DNA of 64,000 bases from Olivibacter jilunii (GCF_900607235.1 NZ_LR027848.1:124001-188000), one strand, 5' to 3'; shown: positions 21,475 through 30,010, counted from the first letter of the stretch. Numbers and translations are program-made. Notes: generated by a model from the letters alone, not told the origin.

Positions 21475-21852
21475 TTATTTAGTAGCTTTTTTCTTGTTAG
21501 CAACAGTCTTACGCTTTCCTTTACGGGTACGTGAGTTGTTCTTTGTACGTTGCCCACGAAGTGGTAAACCCTTACGATGACGTAAACCACGGTAACAGCC
21601 GATATCCATTAAACGCTTAATGTTTAGCTGTACCTCCGAACGCAAAGCACCTTCTACTTTTACACGATCGTTGATGATTGTACGAATTGCTGTTAACTGA
21701 TCATCAGTCCATTCCTGTACCTTTGTATCCTCATCAATACCCGCTTCAGCTAAAATGCTCTTTGCGGTTGAAAGACCGATACCATAGATATAAGTAAGTC
21801 CGATTACTCCTCTTTTGTTTCTTGGTAAATCTATACCTGCTATCCTTGCCAT
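21475..21852 (-). CDS. rpsM: 30S ribosomal protein S13
   Basis: S13 lies in the 30S head and forms intersubunit bridges with the 50S, contacting P-site tRNA through its basic tail. It has 125 residues starting [21 protein letters not shown]. The helix-two-turn-helix region is followed by [19 protein letters not shown] (residues 92-110), and the tail is Lys-rich ([16 protein letters not shown]). It is preceded by rpmJ across a 93-bp spacer containing complementary AAGG/CCTT words. Confidence 0.99.
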   Translation of the reverse strand: MARIAGIDLPRNKRGVIGLTYIYGIGLSTAKSILAEAGIDEDTKVQEWTDDQLTAIRTIINDRVKVEGALRSEVQLNIKRLMDIGCYRGLRHRKGLPLRGQRTKNNSRTRKGKRKTVANKKKATK

Positions 21853-21945
21853 ATTTATTATTACGGTTAAAAGGCTTAAGGTTTAAGGTCTAAGCAATAA
21901 AGAAAACCTTTTGCCTTTTTCCTCACACCTATTTACCTCTAAATG
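21853..21945. repeat. rpmJ-rpsM spacer with complementary words
   Basis: AAAAGGC (21869-21875) pairs with GCCTTTT (21913-21919), and AAGGTTT (21878-21884) with AAACCTT (21904-21910), giving an imperfect nested hairpin. The left side iterates TTAAGG words. It is part of the intergenic word family inside the ribosomal cluster. Confidence 0.5.
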
Positions 21946-22062
21946 TTATCCCTGACGTTGTTTAAACTTAGGATTCTTTTTGTTAATTACAAATACTTTT
22001 CCTTTACGGCGGATGATTTTACAATCAGCGCTACGTTTTTTGATAGATGCTCTAACTTTCAT
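21946..22062 (-). CDS. rpmJ: 50S ribosomal protein L36, zinc-free form
   Basis: This 38-residue protein starts [14 protein letters not shown] and ends NPKFKQRQG. It aligns end to end with E. coli L36, but of the four zinc ligands (C11, C14, C27, H33) only Cys14 remains: the others are Ser, Asn and Phe. It is therefore a C-minus L36 that cannot bind zinc in the usual way. L36 binds 23S rRNA near the GTPase-associated region. It lies between infA and rpsM, the conserved position. The gap to infA is 144 bp, wide for this pair. Confidence 0.96.
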   Translation of the reverse strand: MKVRASIKKRSADCKIIRRKGKVFVINKKNPKFKQRQG

Positions 22063-22206
22063 CTCTTATAATTATTCGTTATTATTCGTTTTGTTAACGG
22101 AATCTTTCTTTCGATGCCGTATTTATTATGTTCACCGAGAACAATCGTTTAAAACCTATAGATCACAAGCGAACAAAGGGCGCATCAATTGCCTGTTCTG
22201 TTCTCC

Positions 22207-22425
22207 TTATTTATACCGATATGTTATTCTACCTTTTGTTAAATCGTAAGGAGACATCTCTAACTTTACCCTATCCCCCGGCAATATCTTAATGTAATGC
22301 ATCCGCATCTTGCCGGATATATGTGCGATAATTTCGTGTCCATTTTCCAACTCTACACGAAACATAGCATTCGATAATGCTTCTTTAATGACGCCGTCTT
22401 GTTCAATAGAGGCTTGTTTAGCCAT
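22207..22425 (-). CDS. infA: Translation initiation factor IF-1
   Basis: IF-1 is a small OB-fold protein that occupies the A site of the 30S subunit during initiation. It is 72 residues, the canonical length, starting [17 protein letters not shown] with the core [20 protein letters not shown] and the C-terminal [12 protein letters not shown]. It has its own likely promoter (22473-22504) at the 3' end of map, so the infA-rpmJ-rpsM... segment can probably be transcribed independently of the upstream S10/spc genes. Confidence 0.99.
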   Translation of the reverse strand: MAKQASIEQDGVIKEALSNAMFRVELENGHEIIAHISGKMRMHYIKILPGDRVKLEMSPYDLTKGRITYRYK

Positions 22426-22472
22426 ATGTTATTGATTATTATGTATTTATAAACCCTGCACAAACAGGGATG

Positions 22473-22504
22473 CAAAGTTAAAAATAAAAATGCTGATTAT
22501 CAAC
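22473..22504 (-). promoter_or_regulatory. Putative internal promoter before infA
   Basis: On the minus strand GTTG (complement of 22501-22504), 20 bases, then TAACTTTG (complement of 22473-22480), a full match to TAnnTTTG. It overlaps the map stop codon and lies about 48 bp before the infA start. A small CCCTG/CAGGG hairpin (22454-22469) follows in the leader. Confidence 0.6.
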
Positions 22505-23285
22505 CTTTTTTGTTTAAAACTTCTTCAATGTATGAAAAGGTGGTTAAAACATCAGCTTTGCCTTTACTTACTGCTACGGTATGCTCAAAATGAGCCGATG
22601 GTTTTTCATCAATTGTACTGACGGTCCAACCATCCTCCCAAAAACGAACGCCGGCTTTCCCTAAATTGATCATAGGCTCGATCGCGATGACCATTCCCCG
22701 CTCCAACTTCGTTCCCTTGCCGCGCTGTCCATAATTTGGCACTTCCGGTTTCTCATGAAGGTGGATCCCCACCCCATGGCCAACCAACTCCTTTACAATT
22801 CCATAGCCGTAAGTACGCACATGCTCCTGTACAGCAAAGGAAATATCGCCTACCCGCTTTCCCACAACTGCCTGTTCTACGCCTTTATCCAAACTCTCCT
22901 TCGTTACACGCAAGAGTTGCTCTACCTCTGCAGATACGGCTCCTACGGAAAACGTATAAGCTGAATCACTGATGTAACCATTCAATACTACACCGCCATC
23001 GACACTGATGATATCTCCCTCTTTCAATTCATAACTCCCGGGGAAACCATGAACAATCTGGTCGTTTACTGAAATACAAAGCGAATATGGGAATCCGTTA
23101 TAGTTGAGAAAAGCGGGAGTTCCGCCATGGTCCTGAATAAATGTAAATGCTAATTTATCCAAGTCAATGGTTTTTACTCCCGGTTCTATTTCTTTTGCTA
23201 TTTCCGCCAGTGTTCTGGAAAGTACATCGGCACTTTTGCGGATCTGTTCGATATCTTCGTCTGACTTATAAATCAATTTCGACAT
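22500..23285 (-). CDS. map: Type I methionine aminopeptidase
   Basis: This enzyme removes the initiator methionine from nascent proteins in the cytoplasm. It has 261 residues. The metal ligands can be followed: Asp in SVDGGVVLNGYISDSAYTF (two Asp, near residues 95 and 106), His in GHGVGIHLHEKPEV (near 169), Glu in AIEPMIN (near 202) and Glu in FEHTVAV (near 233). It lacks the N-terminal SH3-binding extension of type Ib enzymes. It sits between secY (8-bp gap) and infA, a standard Bacteroidota order, and is presumably co-translated with secY. Confidence 0.98.
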   Translation of the reverse strand: MSKLIYKSDEDIEQIRKSADVLSRTLAEIAKEIEPGVKTIDLDKLAFTFIQDHGGTPAFLNYNGFPYSLCISVNDQIVHGFPGSYELKEGDIISVDGGVVLNGYISDSAYTFSVGAVSAEVEQLLRVTKESLDKGVEQAVVGKRVGDISFAVQEHVRTYGYGIVKELVGHGVGIHLHEKPEVPNYGQRGKGTKLERGMVIAIEPMINLGKAGVRFWEDGWTVSTIDEKPSAHFEHTVAVSKGKADVLTTFSYIEEVLNKKG

Positions 23286-23293
23286 GCTCGCCT

Positions 23294-24625
23294 CTATATT
23301 GTTGGATCTGCTACACCACTTGCTACAGCAGTACGACCCTTAACGCGACCGGTTTTCATCAAACCGTCATAGTGGCGCATGAGCAAATGACTTTCTATCT
23401 GTTGAAGTGTATCAAGCACTACTCCTACTAAAATCAGTAAAGAAGTACCTCCGTAAAAATGTGCAAATTGACTGTTAACGCCTAATAAACTAGCAATCGC
23501 GGGCAATATTGCAATGATTGCTAAGAAAATCGATCCCGGCAATGTGATTTTGGATATGACACTATCAATATAACCACTGGTAGCCAAACCGGGTTTTACC
23601 CCAGGAATGAAACCTCCATTTTTCTTCATGTCATCCGACATCTGCTGAGGGTTCACCATAATAGCTGTATAGAAAAACGTAAAGGCAATAATTAAAATCG
23701 CAAACGTTACATTATACGCTACGGAAGTAAAGTTACTCAATGAAGTCAAAAACGATGATTGAAGATTCGGAAAAAATTGGGCCAACGTAGTGGGTATAAA
23801 CATAATTGCTTGCGCAAAGATGATGGGCATTACACCGGCTGAGTTCACTTTTAATGGTATGTATTGCCGTACCCCCCCGTATTGCTTGTTACCAACAATT
23901 TTCTTGGCGTACTGTACCGGGATCTTACGGACACCTTGTACGATAAGGATCGTAAACACCACCACAAAGAACAAAGCTGCTATCTCAACAATGAAGGGAA
24001 TTAAGCCACCATGACCATCCATGCGTGAAGCCCATTCACTCAACATACCACTCGGCAATTGTGCAATGATACCCACCATGATGATCAAAGAAATACCGTT
24101 CCCGATACCTTTATCAGTAATCTTCTCCCCTAACCACATCACAAACATGGTTCCTGCGGTTAAAATGAAGGTACCAACAAGCGTAAAGAACGGTTCATCC
24201 ATCGTTTTGGCTTCCGGGCTAATCTGCGACCTTAAATAAGCTACGGCTTGAACAAGGGTAATAGCAAGGGTCAAGTAACGGGTTATCTGTGTCATCTTCT
24301 TCCGTCCACTTTCGCCTTCTTTTTGTAGTTTCTGAAAATACGGAACGGCAATACCTAAGAGCTGCACCACGATGGATGCAGAGATGTAAGGCATTACCCC
24401 TAACGCAAATATTGCCGAACGGGAGAAAGACCCACCGGCAAACATATTAAGTAAACCCAATATACCATCCTTCGCTTCCTGACTGAGCGACTGCGGATTA
24501 ACACCGGGTAATACGATATGAGAACCTACACGGTAAATCAAAAGAAATAGAAGCGTATTTAAAATACGCGTTCTTAAGTCTTCGATCTTCCATATATTGG
24601 TTAAGGTTGTGATTAGCTTCTTCAT
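23294..24625 (-). CDS. secY: Protein translocase subunit SecY
   Basis: SecY is the channel subunit of the SecYEG translocon in the inner membrane. It has 443 residues with ten predicted membrane segments. Recognisable pieces are the early TYRVGSHIVLPGVNP-type segment (here LIYRVGSHIVLPGVNP, near residues 29-44), the plug region GLLNMFAGGSFSRSAIFALGV, and the cytoplasmic loop RKIPVQYAKKIVG near residue 232. It follows rplO after 4 bp in the spc-type order, which keeps membrane-protein export capacity in step with ribosome synthesis. A terminator-like hairpin upstream of rplO could set its relative level. Confidence 0.99.
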   Translation of the reverse strand: MKKLITTLTNIWKIEDLRTRILNTLLFLLIYRVGSHIVLPGVNPQSLSQEAKDGILGLLNMFAGGSFSRSAIFALGVMPYISASIVVQLLGIAVPYFQKLQKEGESGRKKMTQITRYLTLAITLVQAVAYLRSQISPEAKTMDEPFFTLVGTFILTAGTMFVMWLGEKITDKGIGNGISLIIMVGIIAQLPSGMLSEWASRMDGHGGLIPFIVEIAALFFVVVFTILIVQGVRKIPVQYAKKIVGNKQYGGVRQYIPLKVNSAGVMPIIFAQAIMFIPTTLAQFFPNLQSSFLTSLSNFTSVAYNVTFAILIIAFTFFYTAIMVNPQQMSDDMKKNGGFIPGVKPGLATSGYIDSVISKITLPGSIFLAIIAILPAIASLLGVNSQFAHFYGGTSLLILVGVVLDTLQQIESHLLMRHYDGLMKTGRVKGRTAVASGVADPTI

Positions 24626-24629
24626 TTAA

Positions 24630-25076
24630 TTAAAGTTTTACGATCGAACCGCCTGCAGCTTCAATTTGCTTTTGCGCAGTAGCAGAGAATGCATGTGCTT
24701 TAACTTCTAATTTTGCTTTAAGTTCCCCGCGGCCGAGTATTTTAACAAGGTCTTTTTTCGATACCAAGCCGTGTTCTCTCAGCGACTCAAAATCAATACT
24801 CGTTAAATTATACTTCTCTGCCAAACCTTGCAATACATCTAGGTTGATACCTATATATTCTACACGGTTAGGATTCTTAAAACCAACTTTAGGAAGCCTA
24901 CGTTGAAGCGGCATCTGCCCACCTTCAAACCCGATTTTTGTACTGGTTCCGGAACGTGACCCGGCACCTTTATGTCCACGTGTTGATGTTCCACCACGGC
25001 CTGAACCTGTACCACGACCAATACGTTTTCTACTCTTAACTGAACCTGCAGCAGGTTTTAAATTTGATAAGTTCAT
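24630..25076 (-). CDS. rplO: 50S ribosomal protein L15
   Basis: L15 is a late-assembly 23S rRNA-binding protein. It has 148 residues. The glycine/arginine-rich extended N-terminus GRGTGSGRGGTSTRGHKG (residues 20-37) that threads into rRNA is followed by a globular domain ending in QIEAAGGSIVKL. It precedes secY by 4 bp and follows rpmD after a 135-bp spacer that is far wider than usual for these genes and holds a terminator-like hairpin. Confidence 0.99.
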   Translation of the reverse strand: MNLSNLKPAAGSVKSRKRIGRGTGSGRGGTSTRGHKGAGSRSGTSTKIGFEGGQMPLQRRLPKVGFKNPNRVEYIGINLDVLQGLAEKYNLTSIDFESLREHGLVSKKDLVKILGRGELKAKLEVKAHAFSATAQKQIEAAGGSIVKL

Positions 25077-25148
25077 GATTAATACAAACTTCTATGTTTC
25101 CCTTCGCTTTCACTAATCAGGGAGAACGGTTAAAACGATAAAATTACC

Positions 25149-25192
25149 TAAAAATTGTCATCCTTTCCACCAAAAGGGAAAAGGACGACAAT
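25149..25192 (-). terminator. Terminator/attenuator-like hairpin between rpmD and rplO
   Basis: Arms 25154-25166 and 25180-25192 form a 13-bp stem; the only non-Watson-Crick pair becomes a G-U wobble in minus-strand RNA. The loop is 13 nt. A run of five U (complement of the A-run 25150-25154) follows directly. It has the form of an intrinsic terminator but sits inside the ribosomal operon, so partial termination or attenuation upstream of rplO-secY is the inference. Confidence 0.65.
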
Positions 25193-25211
25193 CTATAAAA
25201 ATAATTTTAAA

Positions 25212-25391
25212 TTATAAACTCTCAACGGCAACTAAATGGTTAACTTTTCTAACCATCCCAATAATCGCTGGGGTAGCCTCAACCTCTACAGACTTATTGA
25301 TCTTGGTTAAACCAAGAGCCTGCATGGTTCTTTTCTGGCGCTCGCTTCTGTCGATTACGCTTTTAATCTGTGTGATTTTTATCTTCGCCAT
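25212..25391 (-). CDS. rpmD: 50S ribosomal protein L30
   Basis: L30 is a small 23S rRNA-binding protein. I use the ATG at 25391 (MAKIKITQIKS), giving 59 residues, exactly the E. coli length; an upstream ATG would add four residues and overlap rpsE. The motif QKRTMQALGLTKINKSVE is the L30 signature. It starts 4 bp after the rpsE stop and is presumably translationally coupled to it. Confidence 0.98.
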   Translation of the reverse strand: MAKIKITQIKSVIDRSERQKRTMQALGLTKINKSVEVEATPAIIGMVRKVNHLVAVESL

Positions 25392-25395
25392 TTGC

Positions 25396-25914
25396 TTATC
25401 CATTAAATACTTTATTTAGATCAACACCGCGGTTTTGAGCTACTGTATAAGCATCACGCATTTTTGTCAACGCATCGATTGTCGCTTTCACCACGTTATG
25501 AGGGTTTGAAGAACCGGTTGATTTTGCCAATACGTCGGTGATACCGGCACTTTCCAAAACGGCACGCATCGCACCGCCTGCTAGTACTCCTGTACCGTGA
25601 ACTGCCGGCTTAATCAAAACGGAACCACCGGAATATTTACCCAATTGCGCATGAGGAACTGTTCCTTTGATTACAGGAACTTTGACCAAGTTCTTTTTAG
25701 CGTCATCAACACCTTTGGCGATGGCTTCGGTAACCTCTTTCGCTTTACCTAAACCATAACCTACTACACCGTTCTCATCCCCTACTACTACAATAGCCGA
25801 GAAACTAAACGTACGACCACCTTTAGTCACTTTAGCAACACGTTGAATACTAACCAAACGGTCTTTTAGTTCGATTTCGCTTGATTTTACTCGTTTAATA
25901 TTATTTACTGACAT
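25396..25914 (-). CDS. rpsE: 30S ribosomal protein S5
   Basis: S5 is at the back of the 30S subunit near the mRNA entry site and affects decoding accuracy. It has 172 residues. The N-terminal double-stranded-RNA-binding-like domain contains [21 protein letters not shown], and the C-terminal domain carries [19 protein letters not shown] followed by [17 protein letters not shown]. It lies 13 bp after rplR and 4 bp before rpmD, in the spc order. Confidence 0.99.
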   Translation of the reverse strand: MSVNNIKRVKSSEIELKDRLVSIQRVAKVTKGGRTFSFSAIVVVGDENGVVGYGLGKAKEVTEAIAKGVDDAKKNLVKVPVIKGTVPHAQLGKYSGGSVLIKPAVHGTGVLAGGAMRAVLESAGITDVLAKSTGSSNPHNVVKATIDALTKMRDAYTVAQNRGVDLNKVFNG

Positions 25915-25927
25915 CTCTCTGTTTTAA

Positions 25928-26281
25928 TTAAAAGTCTAAACCGCCTTCACGAGCACCTTCGGCCAACGACTTAACGCGGCCGTGGTATAAATACCCGTTA
26001 CGGTCAAAAACTACTTGGTTAATTCCTGCTGCTTTAGCTTTCTCGGCAATTAATTTACCGACAGCTTTAGACTGCTCAGATTTCGTGCCACTTGCACTGA
26101 AATCTTTTGATGAAGAGGATGCGGAAACTAAGGTTTTACCAGTAACATCATCGATAACCTGTGCATAGATTCCTTTATTGCTTCTATATACAGAAAGACG
26201 AGGACGCTCTGCAGAACCGGATAAGTGTTTTCTGATCCCTTTTTTAATTCGCTCTCTGCGAGATGATTTACTTCCTGCCAT
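25928..26281 (-). CDS. rplR: 50S ribosomal protein L18
   Basis: L18 binds 5S rRNA with L5 and L25 to form the central protuberance. It has 117 residues: a basic N-terminus ([17 protein letters not shown]), then [20 protein letters not shown] and the C-terminal [20 protein letters not shown], all typical. It lies 5 bp after rplF and 13 bp before rpsE. Confidence 0.99.
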   Translation of the reverse strand: MAGSKSSRRERIKKGIRKHLSGSAERPRLSVYRSNKGIYAQVIDDVTGKTLVSASSSSKDFSASGTKSEQSKAVGKLIAEKAKAAGINQVVFDRNGYLYHGRVKSLAEGAREGGLDF

Positions 26282-26286
26282 GATGA

Positions 26287-26841
26287 TTATTTTTTAGCTG
26301 ATTTACCTGCTTTTCTTCTTAATACTTCACCAGCAAACTTGATACCCTTACCTTTGTATGGCTCAGGTGCACGTAACGAACGGATTTTCGCTGCTACTTG
26401 ACCAATCAATTGCTTATCGATAGATTCTAACGTGATTGTCGGGTTTTTTCCCTTTTCTGCCGTAGTAGTTACCTTTACTTCTTTAGGTAATACCATAACG
26501 ATATGGTGAGAATAACCTAAAATTAGGTCTAAGGTACTTCCTTGATGACTTGCGCGGTAACCTACACCCACTAGCTCCTGGGTAGTTTTGTATCCTTCGG
26601 TAACACCAATCACCATGTTATTGATCAAGGCTCTGTATAAACCGTGCAATGACTTGTGATTTTTGCTATCTGTAGGACGTTTGATTACAATATTACCGTT
26701 CTCTTGTGATACAGTGATCGCTGAATCAACTTGCTGTGTTAATTCACCTTTTGGCCCTTTGACAGTTACCAGGTTCTTTTCAGAAACAGTAACGGTAACA
26801 CCGGCAGGGATCGCAATAGGTGCTTTTCCAATTCTTGACAT
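26287..26841 (-). CDS. rplF: 50S ribosomal protein L6
   Basis: L6 lies near the factor-binding site of the 50S subunit, next to the sarcin-ricin loop. It has 184 residues with two tandem homologous domains, starting [19 protein letters not shown]. The second domain ends in the conserved [24 protein letters not shown] (split here across residues 155-180). It lies 18 bp after rpsH and 5 bp before rplR. Confidence 0.99.
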   Translation of the reverse strand: MSRIGKAPIAIPAGVTVTVSEKNLVTVKGPKGELTQQVDSAITVSQENGNIVIKRPTDSKNHKSLHGLYRALINNMVIGVTEGYKTTQELVGVGYRASHQGSTLDLILGYSHHIVMVLPKEVKVTTTAEKGKNPTITLESIDKQLIGQVAAKIRSLRAPEPYKGKGIKFAGEVLRRKAGKSAKK

Positions 26842-26859
26842 CGTGTGTTTTCCTCCTGA

Positions 26860-27258
26860 TTAATAAACGTAACATAAAACTTCACCACCAATGTTTAGGT
26901 TCTTTGCTTCCTTATCGGTCATGACTCCTTTTGAAGTCGATAAGATGGCAATCCCTAATCCATTTAATACACGTGGCATAGTTTCCACACCTGCATACTT
27001 TCTTAAACCTGGTTTACTCACACGTGTCAAAGTGCGAATAGCAGGAACTTTGGTTATCGGATGATATTTCAAGGCAATCTTAATCGACCCTTGAACGTTT
27101 TTCTCCTCAAACTTGTAGTTCGCGATGTAACCTTTGTCAAAAAGAACTTTAGTGATTTCCTTTTTTAGGTTTGATGCAGGAATTTCAACAACCCTGTGGT
27201 TGGCCTTAATGGCATTCCTTACTCGTGTAAGGTAATCTGCTATTGAATCTGTATTCAT
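26860..27258 (-). CDS. rpsH: 30S ribosomal protein S8
   Basis: S8 is a primary 16S rRNA-binding protein of the central domain. It has 132 residues, starting MNTDSIADYLTRVRNAIKANH and ending with the diagnostic STSKGVMTDKEAKNLNIGGEVLCYVY. In E. coli S8 represses the spc operon by binding near the L5 start; no equivalent site is evident here by eye. It is separated from rpsN by a 142-bp spacer dominated by a long inverted repeat. Confidence 0.99.
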   Translation of the reverse strand: MNTDSIADYLTRVRNAIKANHRVVEIPASNLKKEITKVLFDKGYIANYKFEEKNVQGSIKIALKYHPITKVPAIRTLTRVSKPGLRKYAGVETMPRVLNGLGIAILSTSKGVMTDKEAKNLNIGGEVLCYVY

Positions 27259-27334
27259 TTGTTAAAAATTTGATAGTGGTTTCCATTGCCCCCATGGCCC
27301 CAGACCTGCTATCGGTTAATAGTATTATAAGTAA

Positions 27335-27394
27335 TAAGTTATAAGTTGTACGTAGTAAGTTTTAAGGCCTTGCTAACGTATAACTTATAACTTA
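27335..27394 (-). repeat. 18-bp inverted repeat between rpsN and rpsH
   Basis: Arms 27335-27352 (T-AAGTTATAAGTT-g-TACG) and 27377-27394 pair over 18 bp with one mismatch, loop 24 nt. The left arm is surrounded by iterated AAGT words (TAATAAGTTATAAGTT). It lies inside the spc operon. There is no U-run directly after it on the minus strand. Its function is unknown. Confidence 0.75.
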
Positions 27395-27400
27395 AAAAAA

Positions 27401-27670
27401 CTACCAAGAAGCTTTTTTCACTCCCGGGATCTTACCAGCTAGGGCCATTTCACGGAAAGTAACCCGTGAAATACCAAACTGACGCATATACCCCTTAGGA
27501 CGTCCTGTCAATTTGCAACGGTTGTGCAAGCGGACAGGAGAAGCATTTTTTGGTAATTTATCTAATGCTGCATAATCACCTTCTGCTTTTAAAGCAGCAC
27601 GCTTCTCAGCGTATTTGGCAACCAATCTGGCACGTTTAACTTCACGTGCTTTAATTCCTTCTTTAGCCAT
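27401..27670 (-). CDS. rpsN: 30S ribosomal protein S14, zinc-free long form
   Basis: S14 assembles late into the 30S head. I use the ATG at 27670 ([16 protein letters not shown]), giving 89 residues, the standard long bacterial form; the longer frame upstream would overlap rplE by 68 bases. The C-terminal [20 protein letters not shown] and [15 protein letters not shown] are diagnostic. It lacks the two CxxC pairs of zinc-type S14. The start overlaps the rplE stop region by 8 bases, indicating coupled translation. Confidence 0.98.
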   Translation of the reverse strand: MAKEGIKAREVKRARLVAKYAEKRAALKAEGDYAALDKLPKNASPVRLHNRCKLTGRPKGYMRQFGISRVTFREMALAGKIPGVKKASW

Positions 27671-28229
27671 TAGTAGTATTTTGATTTTTGAATGGTAAAC
27701 CGAACTGTTTAAGTAATTCCAGCGCTTCAACGTCTGTGTTTGCCGTTGTTACAAAAGTAATATCCATACCCATAATTTTATTGATCTTGTCAATATTGAT
27801 TTCAGGGAAGATAATTTGCTCTGTTACACCCAGGGTATAGTTACCACGGCCGTCAAACCCTTTATCGTTAATACCTTTAAAGTCGCGGATACGTGGTAAA
27901 GCGACAGCGATTAGACGATCCAGGAATTCATACATTTTGCTATCGCGTAAAGTTACGTGCACACCAACCGGCATACCCTTACGCAATTTAAAGTTTGAAA
28001 TATCCTTTTTCGATTTTGCTGCTACAGCCTGTTGTCCTGTGATGGTGGTCATTTCGTTGACAGCCGTTTCAATTAACTTCTTGTCGGTGGTAGCGCCACC
28101 TACTCCTTGGTTAACTGAAATCTTCACCAACTTAGGAACCTGCATAACGCTTTTATACTGAAACTTCTCTTTCAGTGCGCTGCGAATCTCTTCTTTATAT
28201 TTTGCTTTTAATCTTGGTACGTAAGTCAT
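27663..28229 (-). CDS. rplE: 50S ribosomal protein L5
   Basis: L5 binds 5S rRNA in the central protuberance and contacts P-site tRNA. It has 188 residues. [21 protein letters not shown] (in two pieces near residues 31-51), [19 protein letters not shown] and the [21 protein letters not shown] block identify it. It overlaps the last base of rplX's frame region and the first bases of rpsN, so translation is probably coupled along rplX-rplE-rpsN. Confidence 0.99.
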   Translation of the reverse strand: MTYVPRLKAKYKEEIRSALKEKFQYKSVMQVPKLVKISVNQGVGGATTDKKLIETAVNEMTTITGQQAVAAKSKKDISNFKLRKGMPVGVHVTLRDSKMYEFLDRLIAVALPRIRDFKGINDKGFDGRGNYTLGVTEQIIFPEINIDKINKIMGMDITFVTTANTDVEALELLKQFGLPFKNQNTTNG

Positions 28230-28555
28230 TACTTAATCTCCTCCCCTGATTTTTTAGCCACACGAACTAACTTTCCTTCGCTATTTTTCTGACGGCCTAC
28301 ACGGGTAATTTTACCCGACTTAGGGTCGATCAATGCCAAGTTAGAAATGTGAATTGGTGCTTCCTTTTTAATAATACCACCGTTAGGGTTGGCTGCATTA
28401 GGTTTTGTATGTTTAGATACTAAATTAGCACCTTCAACAACTGCACGATTCTTATCGATAATTACTTCCAAAACCTTACCCTGTGTTCCTTTAGAATCAC
28501 CGGCAATAACCTGTACCAAATCGCCTTTACGGATTTTTAATTTAATCTTTCTCAT
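28229..28555 (-). CDS. rplX: 50S ribosomal protein L24
   Basis: L24 is an assembly-initiator protein for the 50S subunit. It has 108 residues. The KOW motif is at residues 8-32 ([21 protein letters not shown], taken in two parts), followed by [20 protein letters not shown] and [19 protein letters not shown]. It lies 1 bp after rplN and overlaps rplE at the stop/start. Confidence 0.99.
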   Translation of the reverse strand: MRKIKLKIRKGDLVQVIAGDSKGTQGKVLEVIIDKNRAVVEGANLVSKHTKPNAANPNGGIIKKEAPIHISNLALIDPKSGKITRVGRQKNSEGKLVRVAKKSGEEIK

Positions 28556-28556
28556 T

Positions 28557-28925
28557 TTATAAAACCTCCGGTGCTAATGATACAATTTTCATGAACTGTT
28601 TTTCACGAAGTTCTCTGGCAACAGGGCCGAAGATACGTGTACCACGTGGTTCATCCTGATTATTTAACAATACAGCCGCATTGTCATCAAAACGGATGTA
28701 GGAACCGTCTTTACGACGAACTTCCTTCTTCGTTCTAACAACCACTGCTTTAGAGACTGTTCCTTTCTTTACGTTTCCGGAAGGGATAGCACTTTTAACG
28801 GTTACAACGATCTTGTCGCCTAATGATGCATAACGCTTACCGGTACCGCCCAATACACGGATCACTAAAACTTCTTTAGCTCCGCTGTTGTCGGCCACTG
28901 TTAGTCTTGATTCCTGTTGTACCAT
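28557..28925 (-). CDS. rplN: 50S ribosomal protein L14
   Basis: L14 lies at the subunit interface and forms bridges with 16S rRNA; it is also the docking site of RsfS. It has 122 residues, starting [20 protein letters not shown], with the signature [20 protein letters not shown] and [20 protein letters not shown]. It lies between rpsQ and rplX with 1-bp gaps. Confidence 0.99.
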   Translation of the reverse strand: MVQQESRLTVADNSGAKEVLVIRVLGGTGKRYASLGDKIVVTVKSAIPSGNVKKGTVSKAVVVRTKKEVRRKDGSYIRFDDNAAVLLNNQDEPRGTRIFGPVARELREKQFMKIVSLAPEVL

Positions 28926-28926
28926 G

Positions 28927-29181
28927 TTACTTAGCCCTTTCTAAAATTTCAACTAATCTCCAATTTTTAGTTTTACTCAGCGGACGAGTTTCCATAATCA
29001 ACACCGTATCGCCGATACCGCAGGTGTTTTGTTCGTCATGAGCCTTGAATTTGGTAGTTTTCTTTACGAACTTACCATAGATAGGGTGTTTTACTTTACG
29101 TTCAACAGCCACTACAATGGATTTATCCATTTTGTTGCTTACTACCAAGCCGATCCTTGTTTTTCTTAAATTTCTTTCCAT
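28927..29181 (-). CDS. rpsQ: 30S ribosomal protein S17
   Basis: S17 is an OB-fold primary 16S rRNA-binding protein. It has 84 residues, with [20 protein letters not shown] and [20 protein letters not shown] and the terminal [19 protein letters not shown]. It lies 12 bp after rpmC and 1 bp before rplN. Confidence 0.99.
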   Translation of the reverse strand: MERNLRKTRIGLVVSNKMDKSIVVAVERKVKHPIYGKFVKKTTKFKAHDEQNTCGIGDTVLIMETRPLSKTKNWRLVEILERAK

Positions 29182-29193
29182 TTTCGACTTAAA

Positions 29194-29424
29194 TTATTGC
29201 GCTTCAGCGGCTGTTTCCTGTGCTTGTTTAGCTTCTGCATTTTTAATCGCAGAAAGTGCTGTATTTAAACGAGCAATTAACTTTCTAGCTGTTTTAATCC
29301 GAAGCGGATTCTCTATAGCAGAAACAGCATGAGCAAATTTCAACTTATTGAGGGCAGCCTTTTCTTCTGCGATACGGGCTACTAGTTCCTCTTTTGACAA
29401 TTCTAAAATTTCTGAATTTTTCAT
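29194..29424 (-). CDS. rpmC: 50S ribosomal protein L29
   Basis: L29 is a two-helix protein at the polypeptide exit, part of the docking platform for SRP and trigger factor. It has 76 residues; the core IAEEKAALNKLKFAHAVSAI and RIKTARKLIARLNT are followed by a short Ala/Glu-rich C-terminal tail. It is separated from rplP by an unusually wide 163-bp spacer holding three hairpins. Confidence 0.97.
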   Translation of the reverse strand: MKNSEILELSKEELVARIAEEKAALNKLKFAHAVSAIENPLRIKTARKLIARLNTALSAIKNAEAKQAQETAAEAQ

Positions 29425-29517
29425 TTGAATAATTCGTTTTAAAGTAATGGATCCACCTTTTAACAGGAATTATCCACCTTCTTATTTGTTGTTGTGTCTA
29501 TTTAACCAATTTGTTTA

Positions 29518-29579
29518 TGGCTTTTTCAAGCCAGTTAGTACGGGCCTGGTAACGGCAGGCCCGCCAACAAACGGCGGGC
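29518..29579 (-). promoter_or_regulatory. Three hairpins, two mutually exclusive, between rplP and rpmC
   Basis: On the minus strand the transcript leaves rplP and meets GCCCGCC/GGCGGGC (29559-29565 with 29573-29579, 7-nt loop). Then comes CGGGCCTG/CAGGCCCG (29541-29548 with 29556-29563, 7-nt loop), then TGGCTT/AAGCCA (29518-29523 with 29528-29533). The first two stems share bases 29559-29563 and cannot both form. There is no U-run. The GC-rich switch-like layout suggests regulation but is unproven. Confidence 0.6.
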
Positions 29580-29587
29580 TAGACGAT

Positions 29588-30010
29588 TTATGCTTCTACG
29601 TAATCTCTACGTATAACGAACTTGGTTTGTACCGGAAGCTTCTGAGCAGCTAAGCGCAAAGCTTCTTTCGCCACTTCCAAAGGAACCCCTTCTGCCTCAA
29701 ATAACATGCGGCCCGGGCGAACAACTGCTACCCAATACTCGGGTGCACCCTTACCCTTACCCATACGAACCTCAGCAGGTTTCTTTGTAACGGGTTTATC
29801 GGGGAAGATACGGATCCAAACTTGACCTTCACGTTTCATATAACGGGTTACCGCAATACGAGCCGCTTCAATCTGACGGCTGGTAATCCATGCCGGTTCT
29901 AATGATTTTATACCGAAAGATCCGAAAGCCAGCTCAGCACCACGTCCGGCATTACCCTTCATGCGGCCTTTCTGCATCTTTCTGAACTTCGTTCTTTTTG
30001 GCTGTAACAT
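29588..30010 (-). CDS. rplP: 50S ribosomal protein L16
   Basis: L16 organises the A-site tRNA and 5S/23S architecture of the large subunit. It has 140 residues, starting [20 protein letters not shown], with [40 protein letters not shown] and [21 protein letters not shown]. It lies 54 bp after rpsC, across a small GCTGTC/GACAGC hairpin (30033-30048). Confidence 0.99.
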   Translation of the reverse strand: MLQPKRTKFRKMQKGRMKGNAGRGAELAFGSFGIKSLEPAWITSRQIEAARIAVTRYMKREGQVWIRIFPDKPVTKKPAEVRMGKGKGAPEYWVAVVRPGRMLFEAEGVPLEVAKEALRLAAQKLPVQTKFVIRRDYVEA

